This document shows, one piece after another, positions 11,951 to 21,696 of a DNA stretch of 64,000 nt (position 1 is the first letter of the stretch; the number at the start of each line of letters is the position of its first letter). The notes under the pieces are model-generated. The model was not told where the DNA came from. It did no database searches and saw only the letters and a list, made by a program, of their open reading frames with translations. A program made the position numbers and the translations under genes. The stretch is from Neurospora tetrasperma FGSC 2508 (taxonomy: Eukaryota > Ascomycota > Sordariomycetes > Sordariales > Sordariaceae): assembly GCF_000213175.1 (NCBI RefSeq), contig NW_009799100.1, positions 3,359,762-3,423,761 of the forward strand, in the 5' to 3' direction.

Positions 11951-13355
11951 ACAGATTTTCTCTCGGGCTAGATGAGATGAAAATGATGATATATGGGGTG
12001 ATTGGGAGGGTTGTATAGCGATTAATTCATCACTTGATATTCTTTTCACCCTTGTGGTTGTTTCAGTCGTTGTTATCATAGTCTTTGTTACATTTCCACT
12101 AGTTGATGCTTGTGAGAGATCCGGATGAGACTCATGTCACTCTCTTTTTTCTGCTCCGATTAATGGCAAAAATGTAAAAGGTTTTCGACATATCGTGTGA
12201 TGGATGAGGAAGACAAAAGCAGAGGATGAACCCAAAAGCAGGATGGACTATCTAGATGAAAAAATCAGATACAGACGCAGAATCAATTCTTGATGGAAAA
12301 CCAGCCTGGTGTGATTAATGCCATAGTCAGCCATCAGTCAGTGGACCTCTAAGACAAGCTCGACCAAAAATGCGCATTATTCTCATTCATATATAGTTAC
12401 CCATAACTTCGTCCACCATTCATTCCATCACTCATTCCCTCCTTCCCCTGCGGTCTCTTATCCATCCTTTTCTCCATGGCATGATTATGCCATACGACCC
12501 TCCCCCCTAGCACAAACTTAGGTACAAAAGTAAAGATTAAACAGTAATAAAAGTGAAAAGTAGAAGGTAATTGCATAGGCGATATGCTGCCTGCCCAATT
12601 GCGAATTATGATGAAAAAACAAACATTAGTAGTCCGTAGGTAGGTGAAGAAAAAAAAAGGGGGTATAAGTAAGGTATCGTATGCGGTGTATGGCGTGGAT
12701 TTGTTTCCGCCATTAACCATGACATATGAAAAAAGTCTTTGAAGATGTCCTCCCAGGTGTCTTGTTGATGCAAAATAGAGAAATGGTATCATATTCGTTC
12801 TTAAAAGGAAGGTTCAAATGATGAATATTATCAAATGTGATATGATGTAGACGGGGTGGTGCCTGGAACGCCGCCGTTCTCGTTGAAGCGGGGCCGGTTT
12901 ATTTATGTGGTTGAAGGGTGTCGTGACATTAAGGTATAGATAGGTAGGTAGGTATTCTTGTTGAAATGTTGGAATGACTCGGCGCTCATGGATTGGCGGT
13001 GCTGTCGCCGTTGCGCTCTTCGGCGCCGGCGCCGTGTTTTGGGGTCGGTTGTCTTGGAATGTGAGGAGTGAGGAAGGACCAGCCAGATGCCAGTCAGCAA
13101 CCCCATACGCCCCCTACTGTGCCCTCTTTACTGAGGCATCGTATTGACTCGCCACAGCTGTAGCGATAGAAAACGGTCAAAAGCGACTTGTTGCTGCTGC
13201 TGCTGCTGCGGAGGAGACTGTTGTCGACTGGAACTAGCCGTGGCCGTATTCGCCGCGGGATGTCGGTGTTGTCTCCTGCTTCTGGAGGGGGGAGACGGAG
13301 GTGGATTGGTTATGGCGGAAATCATTCTGTCAAACTCCGCTAGTTCACAATGTGG
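11951..13355. other. Intergenic, convergent SEC26 / UBTD-type gene
   Basis: 1.4 kb of shared 3' flank. AT-rich with short A and T runs, a TAGGTAGGTAGGTA run near 12939-12953 and a TGC repeat at 13192-13209. No frame here has family resemblance. Confidence 0.55.
13192..13209. repeat. (TGC)6 microsatellite
   Basis: Six pure TGC triplets 3' of the UBTD-type gene; the reverse strand is (GCA)n. It is probably in the 3' flank rather than coding. Confidence 0.85.
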
Positions 13356-14889
13356 CTACCGATTGAAAACCAGGGCATTGACAATGGTTCCTTGTTTCCA
13401 GCCTTGGTCAGGGAGGGTGGATGTTTCTTTGAGGACCTTGCCCATGTAGGCTATGCGGATCTTTTTGTCTGAGGAGAGCTGTGGCAAAGAAACACAAAAA
13501 CAAGAGTCTGTTAGCTGTTGTGCTGCATAGCAAAGAAAAAAAAAAAAGAAAGAAATAGTACCTTTGCGTTCTCAGCAACCTTCCTCCCAAGAACCCGTAC
13601 CGAATCCCCTTTGTCGACTTGCACAATAACATCCCTGCTCCCATCACTCAACCTCACCCTGACAGTGATCAGATCCTTAACATTCACCACCGTTTTGCCT
13701 TTCTTCCCCCTGTGATGACGCTCTGAGGAGGAACAGACCTCATCACCATTTTCCAAAGCCTCCTGGCTGGCGCCCTCGGTAACTTCTTCATTGGCTACTG
13801 ACACAGCACCCTTGGTATCTGTATCCGCGTATCCTTCCTCATCTTCATCGGCTTCCATGGAGGAAGGTGGTCGACTCGTCGAAATATTCGTAGGATCTGA
13901 AACAATGTGTTCCGGAAGCGAGTAATGATTTCCTAGTAAATCGTACGCTCCTCCCTGTGCCAAGTTGCCGGTGGGAAGCGTGATCTCGGCGGCGTTGAGG
14001 ATGGTTTGAGCGGTTGCAAGGGCTATTTCCCTGCCGTTGTCGTCGTCCTCCTCCTCCTCCTCTGCACCGCTGCCACGTCCTTCACCTTGGCCTTCTTCGC
14101 CTTCGTAGTCACTTGCTGCCGCAAGCGTCCCATCACCATGCTGCGCAGCCGCAGCCGCGTCCACCTGCTCCTGATGCCACAAAATCTCCAGCGCGGCGTG
14201 AATGGCCAGCCACACCTCCTGCCTGCCCGTGACTCTAGTATCAAAGAACTCGACCCGCTCGCGGTCCAAAGCGGCGCGCGTCCATACTGTGCCATCACTT
14301 GTCCACTCGTGCCGCTTTAGGGGTTTGTTGATATGATGGGAGAGGTTTCGGGAGTGGCGGCGGCGGCCTCGGTCTCGATCTCCACGATCATCTCCACTGT
14401 CACCACGGTGCTGAGAAGAACGGCGACGATGACTCCGTCGTCGTTGTTCTCGTTGTTCTCTTGGTTGTTGCTGTTGTTGTTGTTGTTGTTGTTGTTCTTG
14501 TCGTGGTTGGTGAGAGAATGATGTTGCCCCTGAAGGAGGGTGAGAAGTAAGGGGTTGTCGATCATCACTGGTTACTGACGAACCGCCTCCTATGCCGCGG
14601 AGTTGTGACCCTGCTGTTGTGGGAGCTGGCGAGCCTCCAGCATCTAACTCACGGCGGTTGATTGCTCGAGAAGAACCTGAAATCCTAGAGGTGCGGCTGC
14701 CGGCTGGGTATGGGGCTATTACGCCCTCTTCCTCGGAGGACCTGGATATGCAGCAACCCTACACAAATCAAAAAGGAAGAGACAGAAGTACGAGTTAGAA
14801 ACTTTTGAATAAAGATGTTGGGATAACAGTGGAGATTGGATTGGATTAATAGGTAGGATAGGTAGGTAGATTGTCGTGATACACACCAT
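13356..14889 (-). CDS. UBTD-type ubiquitin-domain protein with N-terminal lipidation motif
   Basis: Resembles human UBTD1/2: an N-terminal ubiquitin-binding helical domain followed by a C-terminal ubiquitin-like fold, implicated in E2/E3 regulation. Exons 14889-14887 (the ATG alone), 14758-13562, 13478-13356 (440 aa). Intron 1 starts GTGTGT and ends GTAG, intron 2 starts GTACTA and ends CACAG. The protein starts MGCCISRSSEEE: Gly2 fits N-myristoylation, Cys3/Cys4 palmitoylation. Residues about 80-95 are polyglutamine, then an Arg-rich stretch. The UBTD domain runs about 140-275 (NKPLKRHEWTSDGTVWTRA, AQTILNAAEITLPTGNLAQG, YDLLGNHYSLPEHI) and is split by an acidic insert. The ubiquitin-like domain is about 355-440 (VNVKDLITVRVRLSDGSRD, KIRIAYMGKVLKE, WKQGTIVNALVFN). 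The family call is solid; the one-codon first exon is the simplest way to supply an ATG in frame. Confidence 0.85.
14466..14498. repeat. TTG/CAA repeat encoding polyglutamine
   Basis: Pure CAA triplets on the minus strand, in frame as about ten glutamines within the UBTD-type protein. A second CAA-type repeat lies in intergenic DNA at 25723-25771. Confidence 0.9.
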
Positions 14890-16727
14890 TTTCTTTTTTT
14901 TTTTACCGTTTGAGATTGGATGGATGAACCGGATACGCCGCTAAATCCAACAATGTTCACTTCTTGCTCTTCCTCTCTCTCTCTCTTTCGGATATTGGAT
15001 ATCTGAATTAACTCTGTTTACCTTTCTCCCCTTTTTTCTTTCTTTGTCTTTGCCTGACTGACCAGACCCTTCAACAACCTTTAACCGTTTTCACTCTCCT
15101 GCCTAAGTGCCACCGCTCGCTCGGGTTATACCAGCCGCCTGGATAGCCAGTTCATGACGGCCCGAGCCGGCGATTGGCCTTGAAGGCGCCAGCGAATGTT
15201 GTCGTTTCGCAACGCGCAGTAGGCCGTTTGAGAGTTTTGCGCCGGTTGAAACAATGGATAAATAAGCACGAGGCGGTATGCACCTGGCAGTGCCGGGAGT
15301 GGATGTTTCCCCTGAATGGGCGCAGTACCGTCCCGTCCCGTCCTTCTCGAATGTCTTACTTGTCGGGTCTCGGCCAGTTACCTTCGGATCTGCCCTTGGC
15401 CCCTTATGTTGGAGATCGGGAGCCTCGCTGGATATTTCAAGGGCGAACAAAATGAGGCAACAAAGGTAAGGTTGAACGTGGTGCCCAAGTCGACGTATAG
15501 TTTTCAAGTTGACGACTTTTTCTCTCCTTTCCTTTTGAACTGTTGGAAGATGAGCTTCGACTCTGGCAAGCTCCCCCTGTTCGCCCGTTGAAAAGCTCCT
15601 CCGATGCTGCACGTCTCGCTCTCGGCAGGCAGGCACTTGTGGTGTGTTTGATGCTAAGGTGAACCCCCGCAGGCAGATCTGTTGCGCGGGGTTTACATAT
15701 GCACTGTAGGGGTCCCCGTCCCTGACTAAAGTTGCTGATGCGCGGCCTGCTAGCGTGGTCCGGCCAAGTCTGGGGCTGCTACCATAAGTCCTTGCTAAGG
15801 CGTTTCTGGGCGATGTCGCGGTGAAGAGGGCTTCGTTTCACACCCTTGAAGTGGCCGGGGATGGTGGTTGGTGGTTGGCGATGTCTGAGGTTGTACCTCG
15901 GCCGTTGACTGGTTGAACGAGTTCAAGCTTTCGATAATATTGGGAGGCGTTAATGGAAATTGGAGAAGATTGAAATTCTAGATTTCTACCATCCCTTTGC
16001 GATGTCGGGGTAAGGAGCGGGGATCGATGGCGAAATGGGCAGATGGATAGATTCATGAAATGTACTAGACCAGGACTAACAAACTTCATGACGACCACAG
16101 ATAAGAGCCTCAAGACAAGTTCATGACATGAGAGAATGACGTTTGAGGGGGGACTTTGTCATTGTGATGCGATCCCGCCCCGTTACACTGTCGGCCCGGT
16201 AAGATCATGGCAACCTAGCCAGGGGGGAAGCTCTGTCGTTCGTTACCTAAGAGCCCGAGCTCCCTCCCCTTCATCCGCCTCCAATTCCCTGATCTGACTA
16301 CCGATCTAGTGTAGATGGCGCAGACCCCCTTAACTCAATCCGTCTTTTCCTGCATCGACATGAAGGCTGAGCCGTCCTAGCAGCGCACCCGAGTTGAGCA
16401 TCATCCATTCATTACAATTATGGCTCAGCCCAACGATTAGTGTAGGGCGCAGTAAAAAGACCAGTATTGCCGTGTCCCGCACGATGTCTACAGGGTGCTG
16501 TTGAAGTACAGACTTGATCACGCCGACTTACACAAGTTCTTTAGAGCGAAGGATGCTTGGTGTTGCAGTCGCCTCACTGCAACGGTTGCATTAGCTCTGC
16601 AAGTGGTAGTCTAGGGCATACGAACGGCAAGTCAGGCCACCGGATAAAATATGGGTTTGCGGGGAACGCATCGTCAAGTGATCTTTGGGGACACCACAGG
16701 GTTTTTGTGAGTTAACATCTTCCCCCT
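14890..16727. other. 1.8 kb intergenic, UBTD-type start to dim-5 stop
   Basis: Contains the promoter of the UBTD-type gene (CT-rich, 14970-15060) and the dim-5 3' flank. The longest frame (minus, to 15636) has no ATG and unconvincing composition. No RNA gene seen. Confidence 0.5.
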
Positions 16728-17808
16728 TTACCACAGATAGCCTCTGCACTTGGCAGTTCCGCAGAGACATTTGGTCATCTCCGAGATCTTTGATGGGTCA
16801 TGCGCGTCGCTTTCGAGCCCTGTCAATCCGTTGACATAGTCGAATGTCAACTCGGTCCCCTTGGGGATATCCTTGATGGCGAACAGGGCAAGGTCGTGAA
16901 TATGCTTGTCAGCGTGATCGCCCACCCGCGCAAAGATGGCCATATTTGGGTCGCAGCTGTGGTTGATGAACCTGGTAGGGCCACTCATATACTCGCCGTC
17001 AACCTCTAGCGGCTGTCCGGCCAGCAAGGGGTCTAGTGAGTCCGGATCGGAAAACTTGTCGAGGGCAAACAAGTAGACATCCTTTCGTCTAGCAATGGTC
17101 GATTCAGCTCGTCGCCGGTCGGCCTCCTCGCTGGTAATGATTTCGCCCAAGTACCGGTCCACGAATTGCCCCCTCTTGATATTGACGGGACATTTGACGC
17201 CCCAGCCCCTGTCTTTGGTTCTAAAGATCTGTAAGGGCACGGTCCGGCCACGCTCTACCACCCGGTTTGGGCAGTCCTTGGAACAGGCGCAACCTTGGTG
17301 GCACTCGTAGATGGGCTCCTGGGATTGCAAGACCCTATCACGCAATAGTCCCTTTTTCGCTCCTTGAGAGTAGTAGGCAAATCGCTTCTTCCGGGTGTAG
17401 GGATCAGCTTCCTCGTCGCTATCTGGCGCCATCTCGTCGAGACACTGGCATGTCGAGTACATGCACTCTTCATCGCTAGCGCAGGAGCAGCCTACTCGGA
17501 AAGACTGGTCGGCCACAGGAACGTTTTTGCCTATGATGGAGTGGTCGATAAAACGGAAGTTGGGGTTGAGAAAGGCGTCGTCTTCGCGGTTGACGATGGA
17601 GATGGGCAGCTGCGCATGGGTTGCGAAGGATCGGATCTGGCACCAGTGGCAATTCTTTTTCTCTTTTGGGTTGGCCTAGTTTATCAAAGACATGTAAGTC
17701 AGCAGGATTCAAGCTGGCCTCGACTTTTGTTTGGATGTGGGATGCAGCTGGATGACTTACATCTGGCTTCCCGTGGTTGAAGAAGTGAGGGCGGAACGCT
17801 TTCTCCAT
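16728..17808 (-). CDS. dim-5: Histone H3 lysine-9 methyltransferase DIM-5
   Basis: Trimethylates H3K9 in the nucleus; in Neurospora this directs HP1 and DIM-2 to methylate DNA at RIP-mutated repeats. Two exons on the minus strand, 17808-17761 and 17675-16728 (331 aa); the intron starts GTAAGT and ends CTAG. Exon 1 is MEKAFRPHFFNHGKPD. The pre-SET region holds the nine-cysteine zinc cluster (CSCASDEECMYSTCQC ... CHQGCACSKDC). The SET domain has DRGWGVK, the catalytic-core RFINHSCDPN and ELTFDYVNG (Phe of the Phe/Tyr switch that favours trimethylation). The post-SET motif CLCGTAKCRGYLW ends the protein. All zinc ligands and active-site motifs are present. The sequence agrees with the N. crassa protein as I remember it, which is the best clue to the organism. 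Confidence 0.98.
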
Positions 17809-18508
17809 CTTGGCGTAAATCAGCTCAAATCGACTTTGACTTGTACAGGAGATTTCTTTCTTCAAACTTTGAAGTGGAAGTCAACCAAAGGCGCCACTCC
17901 TGGGTTGGGTTGTTGGACTTCTGGTCGCGCTCCTGGAAGCTTTACGCGTTGAGAGAGAAAGATGGCTTAGCGTAAGTGACCAAGACGCGAATTCCCGTGA
18001 GAAGAAGGCGGGCAGGCGCTGAGCATTGTTGCGGGGAGTGCGGGGAGTGGCTGCACAGGTAGTGGCTACAGTGGCTCACTCAGTGGCAGATGCCGCTGTG
18101 GATTTGGGGCGCGAACACCCCCCCCTCCCTCCCCTAAACTCCGCCTGTAAGGAAACCGTCACAGCAGCCAAAAAGAGGAGGAAGTCGGGTGTCAACGGAA
18201 TGGAATCAAGCTCCTTCACTTCCACCTTTCAACACCAAAATTGGCAAAGACATTATTTAACGTTGCTCTGAGCGGATCGTACCCGGCTGAGAAGGGTGAA
18301 CATGAACAACTTGTGACCATCGATATCAGGATACGAAGATGAAGGATTGGCCTTGCAGAGCGCAGGAGAAAAAGCGAGACGGGACTGAAGACGGGAAGAT
18401 TGATGACGACGACCGGCTTTGATAGTCACAAAACGGGCAGTTGGAGCAAAACGTTTCGACTTTACTACGATAATTGGGTACAACCGACAAACAAACTCTC
18501 TACATACC
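17809..18508. other. Intergenic, dim-5 start to C4-acid dehydrogenase stop
   Basis: 700 bp holding the dim-5 promoter. A GTGCGGGGAGTGGCTGCACA/AGTGGCTACAGTGGCTCACTC imperfect repeat lies at 18037-18085. No supported frame. Confidence 0.5.
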
Positions 18509-19858
18509 TCAAACGCTTGTCGAGTTCCACACCTTCACAACAGCCCCCGCCGCAACTCCATCTGGGCTCGACTGCAGCGCGACCCGGACGACATTCAACG
18601 CCTGGCTGCCCAAGAAAACGGGCGCCTTGAGTCTTTGAGCCTCTTCAACAGCCGCAGAAAGACCATCGGCAATCTCCTTGAGACTCGTCTCGCTTTCGGC
18701 AGCAGCCCATCCCTGCCTCGCCGTGCCCTCCCGGAAAGCCTTGATGATACTGGGCCCATACTTCTTCAGCATCTGACTTCCTCCGGCCGCGTTGATACAC
18801 AGATCAAACACCTGATCGAGGTCCAGCCCAACCCTATCCGCGAAAGCCAGGGCCTCCGCCGCTGAGCAGAGCAATATCCCCTTCAAGAGTCCGATCACTA
18901 GTGCTAGCTTCTCCTCGCCACTCGCAGCAGTTCCTTGAACCGGTCCAACCTTGCCCTTGCCTTCTGCATACAGCCTTACCAGCCCACTGTCGTCGTCCGC
19001 CCCGTACCCCCTTCCTACGGCAGAAAAATACACCTGCTCGGCCACGCTCGTCATCAGCGTGGGGAATCCGCTCCTCCTGGCCTCGGCAGTGATGATGCTT
19101 GTGTCTTTGACGATGATCACCGTCGCACTCGCAATGGGCTGATAGCCCGTCAACATCCTCGGCGTCCGGTGTTCAAACATCCAGTTCCACGCGTCCGATT
19201 TGAGCACGGCCTCATTCGTTCTTGCCAGGTCCAGTCCCAAATGAGTGGCCAACCCCATGGCCTCGCTCGCTGCGAGAATTTGCACAGCCGCAAGCACCTG
19301 GTGCACCATTTTCATGTTGCTGCCGGCGCCGATGCCGCCTTGGACAATGTACAACTTGGCTGGATCGGCAAGCTCTTCCAGGAGCGGCTTGGATTTGCCC
19401 AGGGCCTTCTCAGACGGCACGCCCGCCATGATGGAAAGGGTACCGTCGGCGGCGCGGGCGGCACCGCCAGAGACAGGGCAGTCGATCAGATGGATGTCCG
19501 GACGGCCAATGGCGGAGAGCTGCTTCGCAAGAGATTGAACATAGTCACAGGGGACGGTGGAGCAGAGGAGGAGGACCGCCCCTTGGGGCAGAGCTGGAGC
19601 GGCGGCGTCCGGCCCGTCGATGAGCACAGATTGGGCTTGTTGCGCAGTGGCTACCATGCAGACACAGAGTGGCTTGTCGGCCACGGCGGATGCTGGTGTG
19701 GACGCTGTGAGACCGCCGGCGGAGGTGAACTTCTCTAGGGTTGGGGGCCAGACGTCAAAGCCGGTTACAGGGTAGCCTTGCTTGATGAGGTGAGTGGCCA
19801 TGCCGAAGCCCATGGCCCCGAGGCCGATGAAGGCTACAGGTTGCTTGGTGTCTGACAT
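18509..19858 (-). CDS. 3-hydroxyisobutyrate/L-threonate-type dehydrogenase, duplicated C-terminal domain
   Basis: Single exon, 449 aa. Member of the beta-hydroxyacid dehydrogenase family whose bacterial relatives include LtnD, which oxidises L-threonate at C2 with NAD+. N-terminal Rossmann fold (VAFIGLGAMGFGMATHLI, residues 9-26), substrate loop DCPVSGGAARAADGTLSI (about 125-142) and catalytic-lysine motif GAGSNMKMVHQVL (about 176-188). The family normally ends near residue 300. Here residues about 310-445 form a second helical domain that aligns with the first: LLKGILLCSAAEALAFADRV against VLAAVQILAASEAMGLATHL, both followed by GLDL. This second copy lacks the Lys motif. Its neighbour is an aldolase in divergent orientation, 971 bp away. 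In many fungi and plants dehydrogenase, DUF1537 and class II aldolase domains are fused; here they are separate. Substrate inferred only. Confidence 0.85.
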   Translation of the reverse strand: MSDTKQPVAFIGLGAMGFGMATHLIKQGYPVTGFDVWPPTLEKFTSAGGLTASTPASAVADKPLCVCMVATAQQAQSVLIDGPDAAAPALPQGAVLLLCSTVPCDYVQSLAKQLSAIGRPDIHLIDCPVSGGAARAADGTLSIMAGVPSEKALGKSKPLLEELADPAKLYIVQGGIGAGSNMKMVHQVLAAVQILAASEAMGLATHLGLDLARTNEAVLKSDAWNWMFEHRTPRMLTGYQPIASATVIIVKDTSIITAEARRSGFPTLMTSVAEQVYFSAVGRGYGADDDSGLVRLYAEGKGKVGPVQGTAASGEEKLALVIGLLKGILLCSAAEALAFADRVGLDLDQVFDLCINAAGGSQMLKKYGPSIIKAFREGTARQGWAAAESETSLKEIADGLSAAVEEAQRLKAPVFLGSQALNVVRVALQSSPDGVAAGAVVKVWNSTSV

Positions 19859-20829
19859 GATGTTATGGGTTCGACTCGGTGAATGGACAAAGTCCCAGTA
19901 AGTGAACAGTGATGAGTGAGCGTTGAGTCGTCTTAGGTAGGGGAGTCACTGTGCAAGTCTAAGACCCAGTCAGATTCGATGTATCCCGTGAAGCTGAGTA
20001 TGGCGAGTTTGTCGTCTAAGCAACGGTCCCTCTTTTGCGGAAATTCGATTCCCCATACTTGAGGGAAAGCCAACCTTTCCCCACGGCGAGAACGTCATTT
20101 TCGTTTTCCTGTAAGCCGAACAGAACGTTTTGAACATCAACATGGCGTGATCCACCAAATCTTACACCAAAACCTGGCTATAAGCCGCTCCTCCGCCTCC
20201 ACCTCCTCCTCCTCGGCACCCCCACCCCCGCCTAAATATTAAAAAGGCTTGAGCCACGAAGTGATGTTCAACCAGATGACTTCCCCTTTCTCCATGGTCT
20301 TGGACGGGAAACTAATTAGCAGCTGGGGTAGTTCCTCTTCAAGGAAAGTATCCCGCTAGGTACGTACTGGGTCAGCATTAGGCTAAAAGAGATGCATAAC
20401 ATCCAAACTGGTTGAGTCGGGATTTCGGCTTGGAAGTTTGGGGTAAAGTTGGGGGTAAAGTTGGGGGAGAATTTGGGGGTCATTGCATCTATAGTGGTTA
20501 CCCCGGTTTGCCCAATCCGGAAACTTGCTGATGACATCCTCCAACTCGGCAACACGTTGAAGGATAAGCTGTTCCCGATACTCGGCTGCTGGATAATCAC
20601 GGCTCTTTGCAAGTACTGCCTATTTTTGCAGTTGACCCTTTCTGTTAGTACAGGAGAGGCAACCTCTATCAGTGGCAGAAGCACATCCCATCCGTCTCAG
20701 CATAACCAGGCAAACCACAACTCTCCAACCCTACCTGCCAGCCGGATTCTGTTTCTTTTCGGTTGCTCCTTTCCTCTTTTCCCTCCTAGATCACCATACC
20801 AAAGTCAACACCAACAAACAACAGCTACA
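19859..20829. promoter_or_regulatory. Shared divergent promoter of dehydrogenase and aldolase
   Basis: 971 bp between head-to-head starts. Contains an AT box (CCTAAATATTAAAAAGG, about 20231), a four-run G-tract array (20440-20479), the 12-mer CCGGTTTGCCCA (20503-20514) and a CT/CA-rich leader just before the aldolase ATG. The frame is open upstream of the aldolase ATG but has no other ATG. Confidence 0.6.
20440..20479 (+). promoter_or_regulatory. Four G-runs with equal 7-nt spacers (potential G-quadruplex)
   Basis: Runs of 4, 5, 5 and 5 G are separated by TAAAGTT, TAAAGTT and AGAATTT, each exactly 7 nt. This fits the G3+/N1-7 quadruplex pattern and is a degenerate 12-bp tandem repeat. It lies 350 bp upstream of the aldolase ATG. 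Its function is inferred, not shown. Confidence 0.6.
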
Positions 20830-21696
20830 ATGGGCCGCCCACCCCTCTCCGAGAACCGGACCATGTCCATCCTCAACAAGGCCAAAGCCGGCGGCTACGC
20901 CGTTCCGGGAATGTGCTGCTACAACATCGAGTCCATCATCGCCACCGTCAAGGCCGCCGAGGCCGCCCGCTCGCCAGCCATGGTCCTCCTCTTCCCCTGG
21001 GCCATCCAGTACGCGGGTGACTCACTCGTGAAAGCCGCCGCCGACGCCGCCCACAGCGCCAGCGTGCCTGTGTCGCTGCACCTGGACCACGCGCAAACAC
21101 CCGAGCTGGTGCGCCGCGCCGCCGATATTCCCGACGGCTTCGACAGCATCATGTGCGACATGAGCCACTACGAAAAGGAAGAGAACCTGAAGCTCACGGC
21201 CGAGTTGGTGCAGTACTGCCACGAGCGCGAGATTGCTGCCGAAGCGGAGCCTGGACGTATCGAGGGCGGAGAGGATGGCGTGGCGGAGACGGCGGACTTG
21301 GAAGGACTGCTGACTACGCCCGAGGAGGCTGAGGAGTTTGTCAATACCGGGATTGACATGTTGGCTCCCGCGTTTGGAAACGTGCATGGAGAGTATGGTC
21401 CTAGGGGAATCCAGCTGGAGTATGATCGTCTGCAAGCCATCAATGAGCGGGTGGGTGAGAGGGTCAGGCTGGTGTTGCATGGTGCGGACCCATTCGACGA
21501 GGAGATCTTTAGGAAGTGCATGGCTGGTGGTGTGACCAAGGTCAACATCAACAAAGGGATGAACAATCACTATGCGAGGGTGCAGGATGAGATGAAGGGG
21601 AAGCCGTTGACGAGCGTGATTGAGGCCGGGACGAAGGCGATGCAGGAAGCTATTGAGCAGTATATGCACTGGCTGGGAAGTGCCGGGAAGGCTTGA
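20830..21696 (+). CDS. Class II ketose-(bis)phosphate aldolase, GatY/KbaY/FBA family
   Basis: Single exon, 288 aa, close to the 284-286 aa of bacterial KbaY/GatY. Class II zinc aldolases cleave a ketose phosphate into dihydroxyacetone phosphate plus an aldehyde. Visible metal/active-site motifs: LHLDHAQTP (residues about 79-87; Asp acid/base and His ligand), the Glu-rich EAEPGRIEGGED (about 140-151), FGNVHGEYGP (about 181, zinc His) and LVLHGADPFDEE (about 214-225, zinc His), then VTKVNINKGMN (about 236-246). The usual LHGGSG phosphate loop reads LHGADP, so it is not a plain fructose-bisphosphate aldolase. The first in-frame ATG is at 20830 (context ACAATGGGC). Separate housekeeping FBA genes normally serve glycolysis, so a special substrate is likely; which one is unknown. 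Confidence 0.88.
   Translation: MGRPPLSENRTMSILNKAKAGGYAVPGMCCYNIESIIATVKAAEAARSPAMVLLFPWAIQYAGDSLVKAAADAAHSASVPVSLHLDHAQTPELVRRAADIPDGFDSIMCDMSHYEKEENLKLTAELVQYCHEREIAAEAEPGRIEGGEDGVAETADLEGLLTTPEEAEEFVNTGIDMLAPAFGNVHGEYGPRGIQLEYDRLQAINERVGERVRLVLHGADPFDEEIFRKCMAGGVTKVNINKGMNNHYARVQDEMKGKPLTSVIEAGTKAMQEAIEQYMHWLGSAGKA

Noticed and set aside
11951-12018. Unspliced C-terminal tail of beta-COP reading to 12018
   Set aside because: Skipping the 11735-11801 intron gives an unrelated basic tail; splicing restores the conserved appendage end and a stop at 11948-11950.
12397-12792. Minus-strand 131-codon frame downstream of SEC26
   Set aside because: Low-complexity, rich in Phe/Tyr from AT-rich 3' flank; no domain.
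15103-15636. Minus-strand frame of 177 codons
   Set aside because: Begins at GTG, has no family resemblance and sits in promoter-like DNA.
18935-19738. Plus-strand 267-codon frame opposite the C4-acid dehydrogenase
   Set aside because: Antisense shadow of a GC3-rich gene.
20449-20829. In-frame N-terminal extension of the aldolase
   Set aside because: Open for 127 codons but without an ATG, runs through the G-tract and CT-rich leader; the family N-terminus starts right at 20830.
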